64,000 nt of DNA from Streptococcus suis 10581 (GCA_000440235.1 ALKQ01000022.1:60665-124664); one strand, 5' to 3'. Shown: positions 46,069 through 54,871, counted from the stretch's first letter. The notes: generated by a model not told the origin, from the sequence alone. Program-made: numbers and translations.

Positions 46069-46297
46069 GGACTTCTACCCAGTCGGTCGCAAGGACATCG
46101 CAGGGGGTCGGGCTCCACATGGAGAAGCCCTCACCCTCGCCCGTCACGTTGATGAGGAAATAGGGCGTCGCCTCCAGCTTTTGCCCGTGGACCTCGATGG
46201 TGTCAAAGAGCTGGACGTAGTTCTCCGCCCCGCCCCAGCCTGTGCGAACATACTTTTTCTTGGCTTTCAAGCCTGGTAAAATCTCTTCAAATGTCAT
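46061..46297 (-). CDS. DUF2829/Tad2-like small protein
   Basis: 78 aa from the ATG at 46297 with AAGGAG 6 nt upstream; an upstream in-frame ATG lacks a ribosome site. The pattern FEEILPGLKAKKKYVRTGWG, a central YVQLFD strand, PYFLI, and the closing WSPTPCDVLATDWVEV matches the DUF2829 family, whose phage members include Thoeris anti-defence protein Tad2, a sponge for cyclic ADP-ribose-type signals. Here it is chromosomal, coupled by 8 bp overlap to an SDR gene, with no phage genes around. Family assignment is by pattern memory. Confidence 0.7.
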   Translation of the reverse strand: MTFEEILPGLKAKKKYVRTGWGGAENYVQLFDTIEVHGQKLEATPYFLINVTGEGEGFSMWSPTPCDVLATDWVEVHD

Positions 46298-46349
46298 TTG
46301 AAACTCCTTTATTCTTCTATCTTTCAATCATTATACCAAAAAATCGCTT

Positions 46350-47144
46350 CTATTTCGGTTTCCTCACCAACAAAACCACACTTCCAATCCAAAAGGCCAT
46401 GGCTGGAAGAACCACCAACATCAGATTGAGCCAAACGGGAACGGTCATGACTATATTTACCACACCGCCAACAATCATAAAGAGATAGGTCGGTAAAAAG
46501 ACATAGCGGACTAATTTTTCCTTTTGGAAAAATAGCAGAGCGAGACCGAGCAAGGTGAGTGGTACTGCAAGCCCCCAGCCAGTCAAGACTAGGTCAGGTT
46601 CCTTGGGGATTGCCCAGAGACGAAGTCCACAAATCACGAGAAAAAGAAGGGGAATGCAGAGAAAACTTGCCCAAACCTTGATTTTGCTGGTCTGGTAAAT
46701 CAGACCGCGAATAATGAGGAAAATCCCTGCTGGCAGGAGGAAACTGAGAGCCGTGTCACACATCAAGCCTAGCCAGTTGAGCGAAATGGTGCCTGTCCCT
46801 GCAAAATCCATCAACCATTGGCTACCAAGGTAAATGATGAGCATGAGGCCACTCAGGTTTACGACTTCCATGAAACCAATCGGAGGAAGGTAGCTGAGTA
46901 GGTCGTCCGCCATCTGTTTGCTGTCTTTGCCCAGAAAATCCTCCGCCGAAAGCCCGTCTTTTTGAGCTTCCAGAACATCTTGGTAAATGGATAAGAGCTG
47001 GGCAGTCACCGCTTCTTCCTGCCAGTGAAAAACAGAGGCAATCATCATATAGCCATTGATACGGCCCATGTATTCCTTGTTTTCCTTAGTCAGCTGGCTT
47101 TCAATCACTTCAATTTGCTTGCGGTATTCCATTTGTTTGCTCAT
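46350..47144 (-). CDS. PadR-associated membrane protein
   Basis: 264 aa. A soluble helical N-terminus (about 1-95, like the HAAS/DUF1700-type helical domain paired with PadR genes) is followed by about five to six membrane segments in pairs. A PadR gene precedes it immediately (1 bp between stop and start), so PadR likely regulates it. Such proteins are often sensors or components of envelope stress responses. No catalytic motif is visible. Confidence 0.7.
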   Translation of the reverse strand: MSKQMEYRKQIEVIESQLTKENKEYMGRINGYMMIASVFHWQEEAVTAQLLSIYQDVLEAQKDGLSAEDFLGKDSKQMADDLLSYLPPIGFMEVVNLSGLMLIIYLGSQWLMDFAGTGTISLNWLGLMCDTALSFLLPAGIFLIIRGLIYQTSKIKVWASFLCIPLLFLVICGLRLWAIPKEPDLVLTGWGLAVPLTLLGLALLFFQKEKLVRYVFLPTYLFMIVGGVVNIVMTVPVWLNLMLVVLPAMAFWIGSVVLLVRKPK

Positions 47145-47145
47145 C

Positions 47146-47463
47146 TTATTCTCCTTTCAATCGCTGAACCTTTTGGACCAATTCCGTCCACTGGCTCCAA
47201 AAATCTTCTAGATAAGCCTTGCCCTGGTCTGTCAGATAAAAATACTTCCTGTCAGGTCCATCTGGCGAGGGCTTGTTCTGACTAAAAATCAGGTCATTTT
47301 TTTCTAACTTCTGAAGGAGGGGATAGACTGTCCCCCCGACCATGTTTTCAAAGCCCTGATTTCTTAACTCCTGAACCAACTCATAACCATAAATCTCCTG
47401 TCGGGCAATGACCTGCAAGACACAGCCGTCTAGGACACCTTTGAGCATTTGGGTTTCTTTCAT
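47146..47463 (-). CDS. PadR family transcriptional regulator
   Basis: 105 aa, the compact PadR-s1 type. Winged helix with VLQVIARQEIYGYELVQELRNQGFENMVGGTVYPLLQKLEKNDLI and the wing PDGPDRKYFYLTDQGKAYL; a short C-terminal dimerisation helix. Its ATG overlaps the stop of the upstream 54-aa ORF (ATGA). Repeated CTAGT-type boxes flank the promoter of this operon (47638-47757), consistent with autorepression. Confidence 0.9.
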   Translation of the reverse strand: MKETQMLKGVLDGCVLQVIARQEIYGYELVQELRNQGFENMVGGTVYPLLQKLEKNDLIFSQNKPSPDGPDRKYFYLTDQGKAYLEDFWSQWTELVQKVQRLKGE

Positions 47464-47624
47464 AAGCCCTCCTCATCATCTGTAAAAAATCCAAACAGCA
47501 AGCCTGACACTAACATGATGCCTAAAATCAAAATAGAATCCAAGGCCCAGCCAGTTATAATGGCCGTCACAAGCGTGATGCCTGCTAGTTTCCAATCTTC
47601 TCGTCTCATCTTGTCCAATTTCAT
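47460..47624 (-). CDS. Small membrane protein upstream of padR
   Basis: 54 aa: KLDKMRREDWKLAG, then two short hydrophobic stretches and an acidic end (FFTDDEEG). Start ATG has GGGAG 6 nt upstream. The stop overlaps the PadR start by four bases, so it is the first cistron of a three-gene operon (small membrane protein, PadR, membrane protein). I know no family; a role as a signal-sensing or accessory membrane peptide is inference only. Confidence 0.68.
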   Translation of the reverse strand: MKLDKMRREDWKLAGITLVTAIITGWALDSILILGIMLVSGLLFGFFTDDEEGL

Positions 47625-47637
47625 GTTATTCTCCCAC

Positions 47638-47757
47638 CTAGTTTGTAATACCGACTAGTCTGATAAAAATAAAAGTGATTTTCTTTGTCCCCTATCACTA
47701 GTTTGTTTTACCTATTAGTTTTGTATCTATAGTATAACACAAAGCGGCTAGTATGTA
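47638..47757. promoter_or_regulatory. PadR operon promoter with four repeated boxes
   Basis: Minus-strand extended -10 TGTTATACT at 47731-47739. CTAGTTTGTA-like boxes at 47638-47647, 47698-47707, 47715-47725 (TTAGTTTTGTA) and 47748-47757 (CTAGTATGTA) lie on both sides of it; a palindrome ACTAGT is at 47654-47659. The layout suggests autorepression by PadR. Confidence 0.55.
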
Positions 47758-47811
47758 AAACAAAATAGTGAAAAATATACAAAAAAATTAAAAACTTGGG
47801 TCACCCCAAGT

Positions 47812-49824
47812 TTAGGAAATAATCTGTTTGTAAGACCGTGTTGTGATGGCATAGACCACTAGGTAGAGGAGGAGATAGCCGCCACAGATGCCTGCTGTCA
47901 CCTGCAACATAAGCCCTGCATTAACCACACCGATAGACAAAAGAATGGATGATAGCATCTTGTAGGCAAAGGCTAGATGAACAAAGGCAAGTAGGATAGG
48001 CAGGAAGAAAACTGTCAGCAATTGCTTGCGAATGGACTGTCTGGTCTGGTCCTCATCCAGACCAACCTTGGTCATAATGACGAAACGATCTCTGTCTTCA
48101 TAGCCTTCTGAAATCTGTTTGAAATAAATCACCAGCACCACCGCCATCAAAAAGATGAGTGAAAGTAAGAGGCCGATGAAGAAAAGTGAACCTGCAAAAC
48201 TGAAGAAACTACGCATGGCATAAGCTCGGTAGGCGAGACTAATCGAGTTGGTCCCATCTGGAAGAATATTAGAGCTCCACAGTTCGCTTTCAAAAGTACT
48301 GGATAAGAAGATCTCCTGGCTATCTACCTGTTCTTCTTCTGATAGACTGCTTTCAAAGCCCATATAATAGCGATTCTCAGCTTGATTTTCAAAGACAGCC
48401 AGGTCTTGAACAACAATGACCAGATACTGACTGAGAAGGAAGGAACCATGGTCAGGCAGATGTCCTAAAGTCACATTCTTGGGCAAGACTTGGGCAACTT
48501 CCATCTCCTTTTCATCAAAGGTGAGGGTTTGACCAGCTTGATACTGGACTCCCTTACTATAAATTGCCACTTGGTCAGATGCCAACTGGAGTTTTTCTCC
48601 CGTCATCTTTTCATAGCTGGCTTGATCAAGGACAAAACCGATCCCAACTCGGTCAGAGAAATCCATACCAGCGGCTTCTTCATTCGTCAAAAATCTTACT
48701 TGCTGGTTTGTCACCTCAGAAAAATAGGCTTGCTGGTAAGGATAGACCACCTTACTTTCAACAGGAATATCCTTCTCTTCTAAGATAGCTGCCATCCACT
48801 CCTCCGTTTGACCTTTTGAAGTGGTTGGTTGCATTCCAACATCAATCGAAAAGTCATTTGGATTTTGATTGGCAATATAATCTTTACCACCGATGTAAAT
48901 ATTGAGTCCTCCAACCATGGTCACCAAGAACATACTGGAGAGGATGGTAATGGTCGCAAGGCCCAGAGCATTTTTCCGCATGCAGAAAATCAAGTTAGAC
49001 ACAGAAATAAAATTCTCTGGCTTATAATAATAGGTCTGACGGTTCTTTAACCAGTTTAAGAGACTGATGTCACCTGCGTGGAAGAGCAGGTAGGTCCCAA
49101 AGATAACCAGAAGAGTCGCTCCAAAGAAACTTGGAATAGCTGTCAGCGGACTGGTCACTAGTTGGGCAATGGCGTAGCCTGCCCCCAATAAGATAAGAGC
49201 TAAGAGGGTCTGTAGCCAGAGTAAGCCTGATTTCTTATCCCCTCGCTTCTTACCTTGAACCAGTTTGAGTGAGTCAGTTAATCCCAATTTTCCAATATTA
49301 AAGAGGCTGACCAAGGCAAAAATCCCAAAGAGATAGATAAGTACAGTGACTAGACTTTTCAACTGGAAGGTTGAAGCCAGGACCACAGGCATCTGCATGG
49401 CTTTTAGCAAGAGCGCATAGAAGAGTTTATCTAGAGCCAGTCCCAAGAGCAAGCCAGCTAGAATGGTACCGACTGAAAAGACCAGATTTTCTAGAAAAGT
49501 CATCAAGAAGAGATGTTTTTTCTCCAGACCAAGAATGCTATAGACACCAAACTCTTTTGACCGCTGCTTCATAACAAAACTATTGGCATAGAAGACCATG
49601 ATGGCAACGGCCAGCATGACCACAATCATACCGAAGCCCAGCACTTGAATCACTCCATTGGCCCCCTTGACCTGACCTAAATCAGGATGAAAGGCAAGCG
49701 AGGCAAAAATATAGGCAATGGCTGTGGACAAAATGGTCATCAGGGCATAGGGAAAATAGAGTCTGCGGTTCTTTTTGAGATTGGTCAGAGCCAATCGAAC
49801 GGTTAGTCCAAACATACTACTCAC
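47812..49824 (-). CDS. BceB-type ABC transporter permease (FtsX family)
   Basis: 670 aa, about ten membrane segments with the large extracellular domain (about 290-520) between segments 7 and 8 that defines BceB-like peptide transporters. FtsX-type KLGLTDSLKLVQGKK and VYAITTRSY segments are present. With its ATPase it forms a complex that frees envelope targets from antimicrobial peptides such as bacitracin and signals to the partner kinase. It overlaps the ATPase gene by 8 bp. Confidence 0.92.
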   Translation of the reverse strand: MSSMFGLTVRLALTNLKKNRRLYFPYALMTILSTAIAYIFASLAFHPDLGQVKGANGVIQVLGFGMIVVMLAVAIMVFYANSFVMKQRSKEFGVYSILGLEKKHLFLMTFLENLVFSVGTILAGLLLGLALDKLFYALLLKAMQMPVVLASTFQLKSLVTVLIYLFGIFALVSLFNIGKLGLTDSLKLVQGKKRGDKKSGLLWLQTLLALILLGAGYAIAQLVTSPLTAIPSFFGATLLVIFGTYLLFHAGDISLLNWLKNRQTYYYKPENFISVSNLIFCMRKNALGLATITILSSMFLVTMVGGLNIYIGGKDYIANQNPNDFSIDVGMQPTTSKGQTEEWMAAILEEKDIPVESKVVYPYQQAYFSEVTNQQVRFLTNEEAAGMDFSDRVGIGFVLDQASYEKMTGEKLQLASDQVAIYSKGVQYQAGQTLTFDEKEMEVAQVLPKNVTLGHLPDHGSFLLSQYLVIVVQDLAVFENQAENRYYMGFESSLSEEEQVDSQEIFLSSTFESELWSSNILPDGTNSISLAYRAYAMRSFFSFAGSLFFIGLLLSLIFLMAVVLVIYFKQISEGYEDRDRFVIMTKVGLDEDQTRQSIRKQLLTVFFLPILLAFVHLAFAYKMLSSILLSIGVVNAGLMLQVTAGICGGYLLLYLVVYAITTRSYKQIIS

Positions 49825-50575
49825 CTCGATTCGCCATAAGTGTCAAGGTATCTGAAATCAACTGATACATTTCCTGACTGGTTCTCTCACCTCGGTAGAT
49901 TTGATTGTAGAGGATGCCATCCTTGATGAAGAGAACCCGTTTGGCACGACTAGCTGCTACTGTCGAGTGGGTCACCATCAAAATGGTTTGCCCCTCTTGG
50001 TTGATTTTTTCAAAAATATCTAAAAGGGTTGCCGTTGATTTGGAGTCGAGGGCTCCAGTCGGTTCATCCGCTAAGAGAATTTCTGGCTGAGTGATGATGG
50101 CACGCGCCACCGCAACCCGTTGCTGCTGACCACCCGAAATCTCATAGGGCATCTTGTCTTGCAAGGTCGCAATTCCCAGACTATTAAGCGTATGAATGAG
50201 TCGCTTGTTCATCTCATCAATCGGAAAACGAGACAAAACCAGAGGCAAAAGCACATTATCCTTGACAGAAAGAGTATCCAAGAGATTGAAATCTTGGAAG
50301 ACAAAGCCCAATTTCTCCCGACGAAAGACTGCGGCTTCCCTGCTCTTGATAGACTGGGTATCCAATCCGTTAAGCAAGACCTGACCCTGCGTTGGCTTAT
50401 CAAGGGTTGCCAAAATATTGAGCAAGGTGGATTTTCCAGAACCTGATTCTCCCATGATGGCGACATATTCACCCTTTTCCACTGTAAAATGAATATCCTT
50501 CAAAGCCTCAACCTGTCCCGCCTTAAAGAGAGAACTGTATATCTTTTGAACGTGTTGAACATCTAAAACTGACAT
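49817..50575 (-). CDS. BceA-type ABC transporter ATPase
   Basis: 252 aa MacB/LolD-like ATPase: Walker A GESGSGKST (residues 38-46), Q-loop FQDFNLLDTLSVKDNV, signature SGGQQQRVAVARA, Walker B ILLADEPTGALDSK and H-loop THS. Powers the FtsX-type permease encoded just downstream. An exact BceR-type box lies upstream of its promoter. Confidence 0.94.
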   Translation of the reverse strand: MSVLDVQHVQKIYSSLFKAGQVEALKDIHFTVEKGEYVAIMGESGSGKSTLLNILATLDKPTQGQVLLNGLDTQSIKSREAAVFRREKLGFVFQDFNLLDTLSVKDNVLLPLVLSRFPIDEMNKRLIHTLNSLGIATLQDKMPYEISGGQQQRVAVARAIITQPEILLADEPTGALDSKSTATLLDIFEKINQEGQTILMVTHSTVAASRAKRVLFIKDGILYNQIYRGERTSQEMYQLISDTLTLMANRGE

Positions 50576-50654
50576 AACTTGACTCCTTTTCTTTTTCTAC
50601 CTTCATTCTACACGGTCCCAAGATAAACTACCATAGCCTTAGCTTTCATTTACG

Positions 50655-50668
50655 TGACAGTTTTGTAA
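50655..50668. promoter_or_regulatory. BceR-type response-regulator box
   Basis: TGACA-GTTT-TGTAA matches the BceR consensus TNACA-N4-TGTAA at every defined position. It is 80 bp upstream of the bceA-like ATPase start, next to the end of the kinase gene. A weak -10 (TAGAAT on the minus strand) follows. Confidence 0.75.
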
Positions 50669-50670
50669 GA

Positions 50671-51651
50671 TTAATCAAAAATCAACTCCACTTCTTTGAT
50701 ACCGATTCGCACCTCTGTTCCCTGACCCACTTTTGATTTTAGCTTTAGGGAATAGCCCAGCTCCGCAGCAATTTTCCGTGAGAGATAGAGCCCCAGCCCC
50801 GAAGATTGCTGGGTTCTGCGGCCATTGAAACCTGAGAAACCACGCTCAAAGACCCGTTCCAAGTCACTCTCAGCAATCCCAATTCCCGTATCGCGAATGA
50901 CCAAATCATCCCCGTCCAAAACAATCGAAACGCTTCCCCCCTGACAATACTTGAGGGCATTGGATAAAATTTGCTCAATCAACAGGCCCAGCCAGCGTTT
51001 ATCGGTCTTTACTGTCCTATCCAACTGCCCCAAGTCCAAGCTGGTATTGGCCTGAATGAAAAATAGGGAATATTTCTTGACCAGACTTCTGACCAACTCT
51101 TCCAAATTAACAGATTCGATAACCAAATCATCATGAAAGGACTGTAAACGGAGATAGTTCAAGACCAAGCCTGTGTATTGCTCAATCTTGAAGAGTTCAG
51201 ATTCCAGTTGGTGACGGACTGGACTACTATCTACTTCCTTGACCAAGAGCTGACTGGCTGCAATCGGCGTTTTCATCTGGTGGGCCCAGAGGGTGTAGTA
51301 GTCATCTAATTCTGTCTGTTCCTGTCGCTGTTTTTCTAGGATTTGCTTGTTCTGGACTTCTAGTCGCTCCACTTTTTCCTGCAACAAACGCTCACTAGCT
51401 GTCCCAGTAGCCACTTTCTGACCACGCCAGATTTTTCCAAAGCGGGAAAATTCCCTGAAAAAATCCCAGAGGAGGGCGAGGAGCCAGCAGATAGTGAGTA
51501 GGGTGAGAGCGTAGAAAACCAAGTTTCTTTTGATGTCAAAGAGGCTACTATAAGCCAGAATGGTCGTGGCAAAAAGACAGTAGCTGACCAGAAATAGCCA
51601 ACGATGACGGAGCCAAGAAGTTAGAAAATCAGGCAACATTTCCTTATTCAT
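50671..51651 (-). CDS. BceS-type intramembrane-sensing histidine kinase
   Basis: 326 aa. Two membrane helices (about 17-34 and 44-62) separated by a very short loop, so it has no sensor domain of its own and should sense through the BceAB transporter. Phospho-accepting His124 in LWAHQMKTP, HATPase motifs GLLIEQILSNALKY, RDTGIGI and SGLGLYLSRKIA. It overlaps the response-regulator gene by 8 bp. Confidence 0.92.
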   Translation of the reverse strand: MNKEMLPDFLTSWLRHRWLFLVSYCLFATTILAYSSLFDIKRNLVFYALTLLTICWLLALLWDFFREFSRFGKIWRGQKVATGTASERLLQEKVERLEVQNKQILEKQRQEQTELDDYYTLWAHQMKTPIAASQLLVKEVDSSPVRHQLESELFKIEQYTGLVLNYLRLQSFHDDLVIESVNLEELVRSLVKKYSLFFIQANTSLDLGQLDRTVKTDKRWLGLLIEQILSNALKYCQGGSVSIVLDGDDLVIRDTGIGIAESDLERVFERGFSGFNGRRTQQSSGLGLYLSRKIAAELGYSLKLKSKVGQGTEVRIGIKEVELIFD

Positions 51652-52327
51652 GTGTCCACACCAGGCCGTAGCCTACTCCTTTCTTGGTCATAATCAAGTT
51701 AGGCAAGCCCAACTCTGCCAACTTTTTACGCAGGCGAGCAATGTTAACCGACAAAGTATTGTCATCCACAAAAATATCACTGTTCCAGAGTTCTCTCATC
51801 AGCTCCTCACGGCTGACCACTTCCTTGCCATGTTCAAAAAGCACCCGTAAAATCTGAAATTCATTTCGGGTCAATTCCTCTACATCCTGTTTATAGGACA
51901 CCTGCATGGTCTTCAAGTCCAAGGAAACTTCTTCAAACCAGAGCAAACTTTGTTCGCCGACAAAGTCATAGGTTCTTCTGAGAAGCCCCTGTATTTTAGC
52001 CAGGAGAACCGTCATTTCAAAGGGCTTGGTCACATAGTCATCCGCCCCCATATTGATCGCCATGACAATATCCATTGGCTGGTCATGGGAAGATAGAAAC
52101 ATAATGGGCACACGGGATGTCTTGCGAATTTCCTGACACCAGTAATAGCCATTGAAAAACGGCAGACCAATATCCAGCAAAATCAAATGGGGCTGAAACT
52201 CTTCCATCTGTTCCAAAACCATCTGAAAATCTTGGACCTCTTGCACCTGATAACCCCAGTTTATCAAGTTTTTAGCAACTAGTTGGCTAATCGTTTTATC
52301 ATCCTCGATAACTAAAATCTTTTGCAT
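51644..52327 (-). CDS. BceR-type OmpR-family response regulator
   Basis: 227 aa. Receiver domain with acidic pair Asp9/Asp10, phospho-accepting Asp52 in LLDIGLP and the conserved Lys in VTKPFE, joined to an OmpR winged helix (LTRNEFQILRVLFEHGKEVVSREELMRELWNSD, shown in part). Co-transcribed with its kinase, ahead of the transporter genes. Minus-strand TATAAT near 52359 is the likely -10. Confidence 0.93.
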   Translation of the reverse strand: MQKILVIEDDKTISQLVAKNLINWGYQVQEVQDFQMVLEQMEEFQPHLILLDIGLPFFNGYYWCQEIRKTSRVPIMFLSSHDQPMDIVMAINMGADDYVTKPFEMTVLLAKIQGLLRRTYDFVGEQSLLWFEEVSLDLKTMQVSYKQDVEELTRNEFQILRVLFEHGKEVVSREELMRELWNSDIFVDDNTLSVNIARLRKKLAELGLPNLIMTKKGVGYGLVWTHE

Positions 52328-52412
52328 CGCTCTCTCCCTTTTTCATATATACTATATATTATAGCCTATAAATCACAAAATGGTCCGATTTTTCTAAATC
52401 TCAAACTAAGAT

Positions 52413-52441
52413 TTGTCAGACCAATCATATTTCGTTATACT
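52413..52441 (+). promoter_or_regulatory. Promoter of the 52465 hydrolase
   Basis: TTGTCA, 17 bp, TATACT, 24 bp before the ATG. Confidence 0.7.
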
Positions 52442-52464
52442 AGATAAAAAAGGAAAGGACTGCT

Positions 52465-53634
52465 ATGCCGAATTTATTGACCTATCTTGAAGAAACTCAA
52501 TACGATAATTTTTATGATAAACCTATCAATAAGCTAGATATTCTGGCTCTGACCGAACTAGCCTACCTACCTTTTGACAGACTGGTTCCCGCTTCCTTCA
52601 CAGAAACTGGCATTCGCCTAGACCATCTGGCCGAGCAGTTTGAGGCCACCTATCAGAATGATTTCCCGCCTTTTTCCATGGTGACCAAAAACCGCCTAGC
52701 TTTACTTGGACTTCTAGCCAAATCCAAACGCTTCAAATCTATCAAGGCATTTGGCTTTGTTGACGATTATCAGTTGGAACAGGAAAAGCAGTTTTCAGCA
52801 AGCAGCTATCGCATTGACCGAAAAACGATTGTGACTTGCTTCAGAGGGACTGATGACACCATCATCGGTTGGAAGGAAGACTTCCATATGACCTATATGG
52901 ATGAAATTCCTGCCCAGCGTTCTGCAAGTGGCTATTTAGAAAAGCTGATGGCTAGTCAAAATGGAAATTTCTATATCGCTGGGCATTCAAAAGGTGGAAA
53001 TTTAGCCCTTTATGCTGCCAGCCAGCAAGCTCCTGACTTGCAAGAACGCATCCTAGCCATTTACGCCTTTGATGCACCCGGGCTCCATAAAAAGCATTTA
53101 GAAGCCTCTGGCTACAAAAACATCCAAGACCGTATCCAACCTATCATTCCTCAAAATTCTATTGTAGGAATGATGTTGGAAGCACCTAAAAACGCCCAAA
53201 TCGTACAAAGTAATACCCTCGGTATCTTACAACACATCAGCTTTTCCTGGGAAATTGAAGGAAATGATTTCAAGTCAGCCCCTGCCCTAACCAGCGATAG
53301 CCTCCAAACCGACCAAACCCTAAAAACCTGGACTGCCAGCCTGACGGATGAAGAATTAAAAGTATTCTTTGACCTCTTCTTTGGAATTTTCATCCAGGCA
53401 GGAATTGAGCGTTTCAGCGACATAACTGTCAATCCCCTACAAAAATTACAGGAAATGGACCGATTGAGGAAAGAATTCACTCCCCAAGAGGCAGAAATAA
53501 TGGACAAACTCATTCGACTACTCTTCGATACACGCTACCAAATTTGGAAGGACAATATTCCAAGCCCTGAAATCTCTCTACCAGATTGGCGGAAACTCTT
53601 CCAAAGAAATACAACTGAAAATAAAGAAAACTAG
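52465..53634 (+). CDS. DUF2974 (Mbeg1-like) alpha/beta-hydrolase
   Basis: 389 aa soluble hydrolase with nucleophile Ser175 in GHSKGG, FRGTDDTIIGWKEDF and YAFDAPGLHKKHL. It aligns over its length with the N-terminal ~390 residues of the protein at 36445 but has no membrane tail. AAAGGAAAGG ribosome site and a good promoter. Divergent from the Bce two-component genes and ended by a bidirectional terminator. Substrate unknown, possibly lipid or ester. Confidence 0.83.
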   Translation: MPNLLTYLEETQYDNFYDKPINKLDILALTELAYLPFDRLVPASFTETGIRLDHLAEQFEATYQNDFPPFSMVTKNRLALLGLLAKSKRFKSIKAFGFVDDYQLEQEKQFSASSYRIDRKTIVTCFRGTDDTIIGWKEDFHMTYMDEIPAQRSASGYLEKLMASQNGNFYIAGHSKGGNLALYAASQQAPDLQERILAIYAFDAPGLHKKHLEASGYKNIQDRIQPIIPQNSIVGMMLEAPKNAQIVQSNTLGILQHISFSWEIEGNDFKSAPALTSDSLQTDQTLKTWTASLTDEELKVFFDLFFGIFIQAGIERFSDITVNPLQKLQEMDRLRKEFTPQEAEIMDKLIRLLFDTRYQIWKDNIPSPEISLPDWRKLFQRNTTENKEN

Positions 53635-53660
53635 CTCAACCACCTGAGCTAGTTTTCTTT
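53629..53660. terminator. Bidirectional terminator
   Basis: Perfect AACTAGCTCA / TGAGCTAGTT with a 6 nt loop, T-rich on both sides; separates the convergent hydrolase and aminotransferase genes. Confidence 0.8.
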
Positions 53661-54773
53661 ATCAAATCTTCTTAAAAACTGGGATAATTTTTCTAATCCT
53701 TTGATTAGAGTTTCTTGTTCACAGGCATAGCCCAAACGGACATAGCCGTCACGATCAAACCGATTACCAGGCACTAAAAGAACACCGTATTCCTGCAAAA
53801 GTTGCAAGCAAAATTCTTCCATAGGCATATCCACTGCAATCTTGACAAAGCTTGTAGATACGACAGCAGGGCGAATATAGGAAACGAGGGATTCTTCCTC
53901 AATCCATTGGTCTAGAATAGCTAGATTTCCTTCTAAAATACGCCGATTTCGTTCTAGAATTTCTTGATAATGGGCCAAAGCTAATTGAGCCACCATGTCA
54001 TCAAAGACACCTGCACAAATCATGGTGTAGTCCCGATAATCTCTCAGAATATCGGTTACTTGATGATTGGCGGCCACCCAGCCGACACGAATACCTGGCA
54101 GAGAATAGGTCTTAGACAGACTATTAACCGCAATACCCTTGTCATAGACATCAATGATGGACGGCACATCCAGTTCTGAAAAGGAACGATAGACTTCATC
54201 AGATAAGATATAGGCTCCTACCTCACCAGCAATTTCCGCCAATTCCTCCAAATAAGCCCTATCCATGACAGCACCTGTTGGATTATTGGCATTATTGATG
54301 CAAATCATCTTAGTATTAGGACGGATGAGCTGGCGTAATTTCTCCAAGTCTGGCAACCAGCCATGCTCTTCCTCAATCTGCCACAAATCCACTTCTGCTC
54401 CCAAAGACTTTGGAATATCGTAGAGTTGTTGGTAGGTCGGATAAAGGGAAATGACATGGTCTCCTGGCTCAATCAAACTATAAAGAACTAACAAGTTTGC
54501 CCCTGTTGCCCCGTTGGTCTGGAGAATTTGTTCTGGCTTGACGCCTGTATAGAGTTGACTAACTGATTTTTTAAATGCTGGCGAACCTTCTATCCAGCCA
54601 TAGTTGAGCTTGGTGCCCTGTAATTTCTTATAAAAATCCTCAGGATTGGTGCCCGACAAGGCAAATAGTTCCTCCAAAGTCAATGAAGAAATAGACACCC
54701 CTGCTATATCATAAATCGCGCTGTTTTCATGGACATTCAGCCATTCCTCAACGCCAAAACGTGGTAATTTCAT
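53649..54773 (-). CDS. Class I/II aminotransferase
   Basis: 374 aa fold-type I PLP enzyme: TNGATGANLLVLYSL, the INNANNPTGAV segment, SDEVYRSF with its Asp, and the PLP lysine in NSLSKTYSLPGIRVGW. It could be an aspartate/aromatic-type transaminase or a capreomycidine-like enzyme; no specific substrate follows from the sequence. Alone on its strand between two terminators. Confidence 0.85.
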   Translation of the reverse strand: MKLPRFGVEEWLNVHENSAIYDIAGVSISSLTLEELFALSGTNPEDFYKKLQGTKLNYGWIEGSPAFKKSVSQLYTGVKPEQILQTNGATGANLLVLYSLIEPGDHVISLYPTYQQLYDIPKSLGAEVDLWQIEEEHGWLPDLEKLRQLIRPNTKMICINNANNPTGAVMDRAYLEELAEIAGEVGAYILSDEVYRSFSELDVPSIIDVYDKGIAVNSLSKTYSLPGIRVGWVAANHQVTDILRDYRDYTMICAGVFDDMVAQLALAHYQEILERNRRILEGNLAILDQWIEEESLVSYIRPAVVSTSFVKIAVDMPMEEFCLQLLQEYGVLLVPGNRFDRDGYVRLGYACEQETLIKGLEKLSQFLRRFDKEN

Positions 54774-54871
54774 AAGACTTCCTACTTTTATTTATCCTGC
54801 TCTTATTGTACCATATTCTTTCGACAATTGTATAAATATGCGATATATCATAAAAGGAATATTTTTAAAAT

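Noticed and set aside
46061-52327. A defence island around the Tad2-like gene and Bce module
   Set aside because: No Thoeris, restriction, toxin-antitoxin or CBASS genes are in the window; the neighbours are metabolic or envelope-stress genes.
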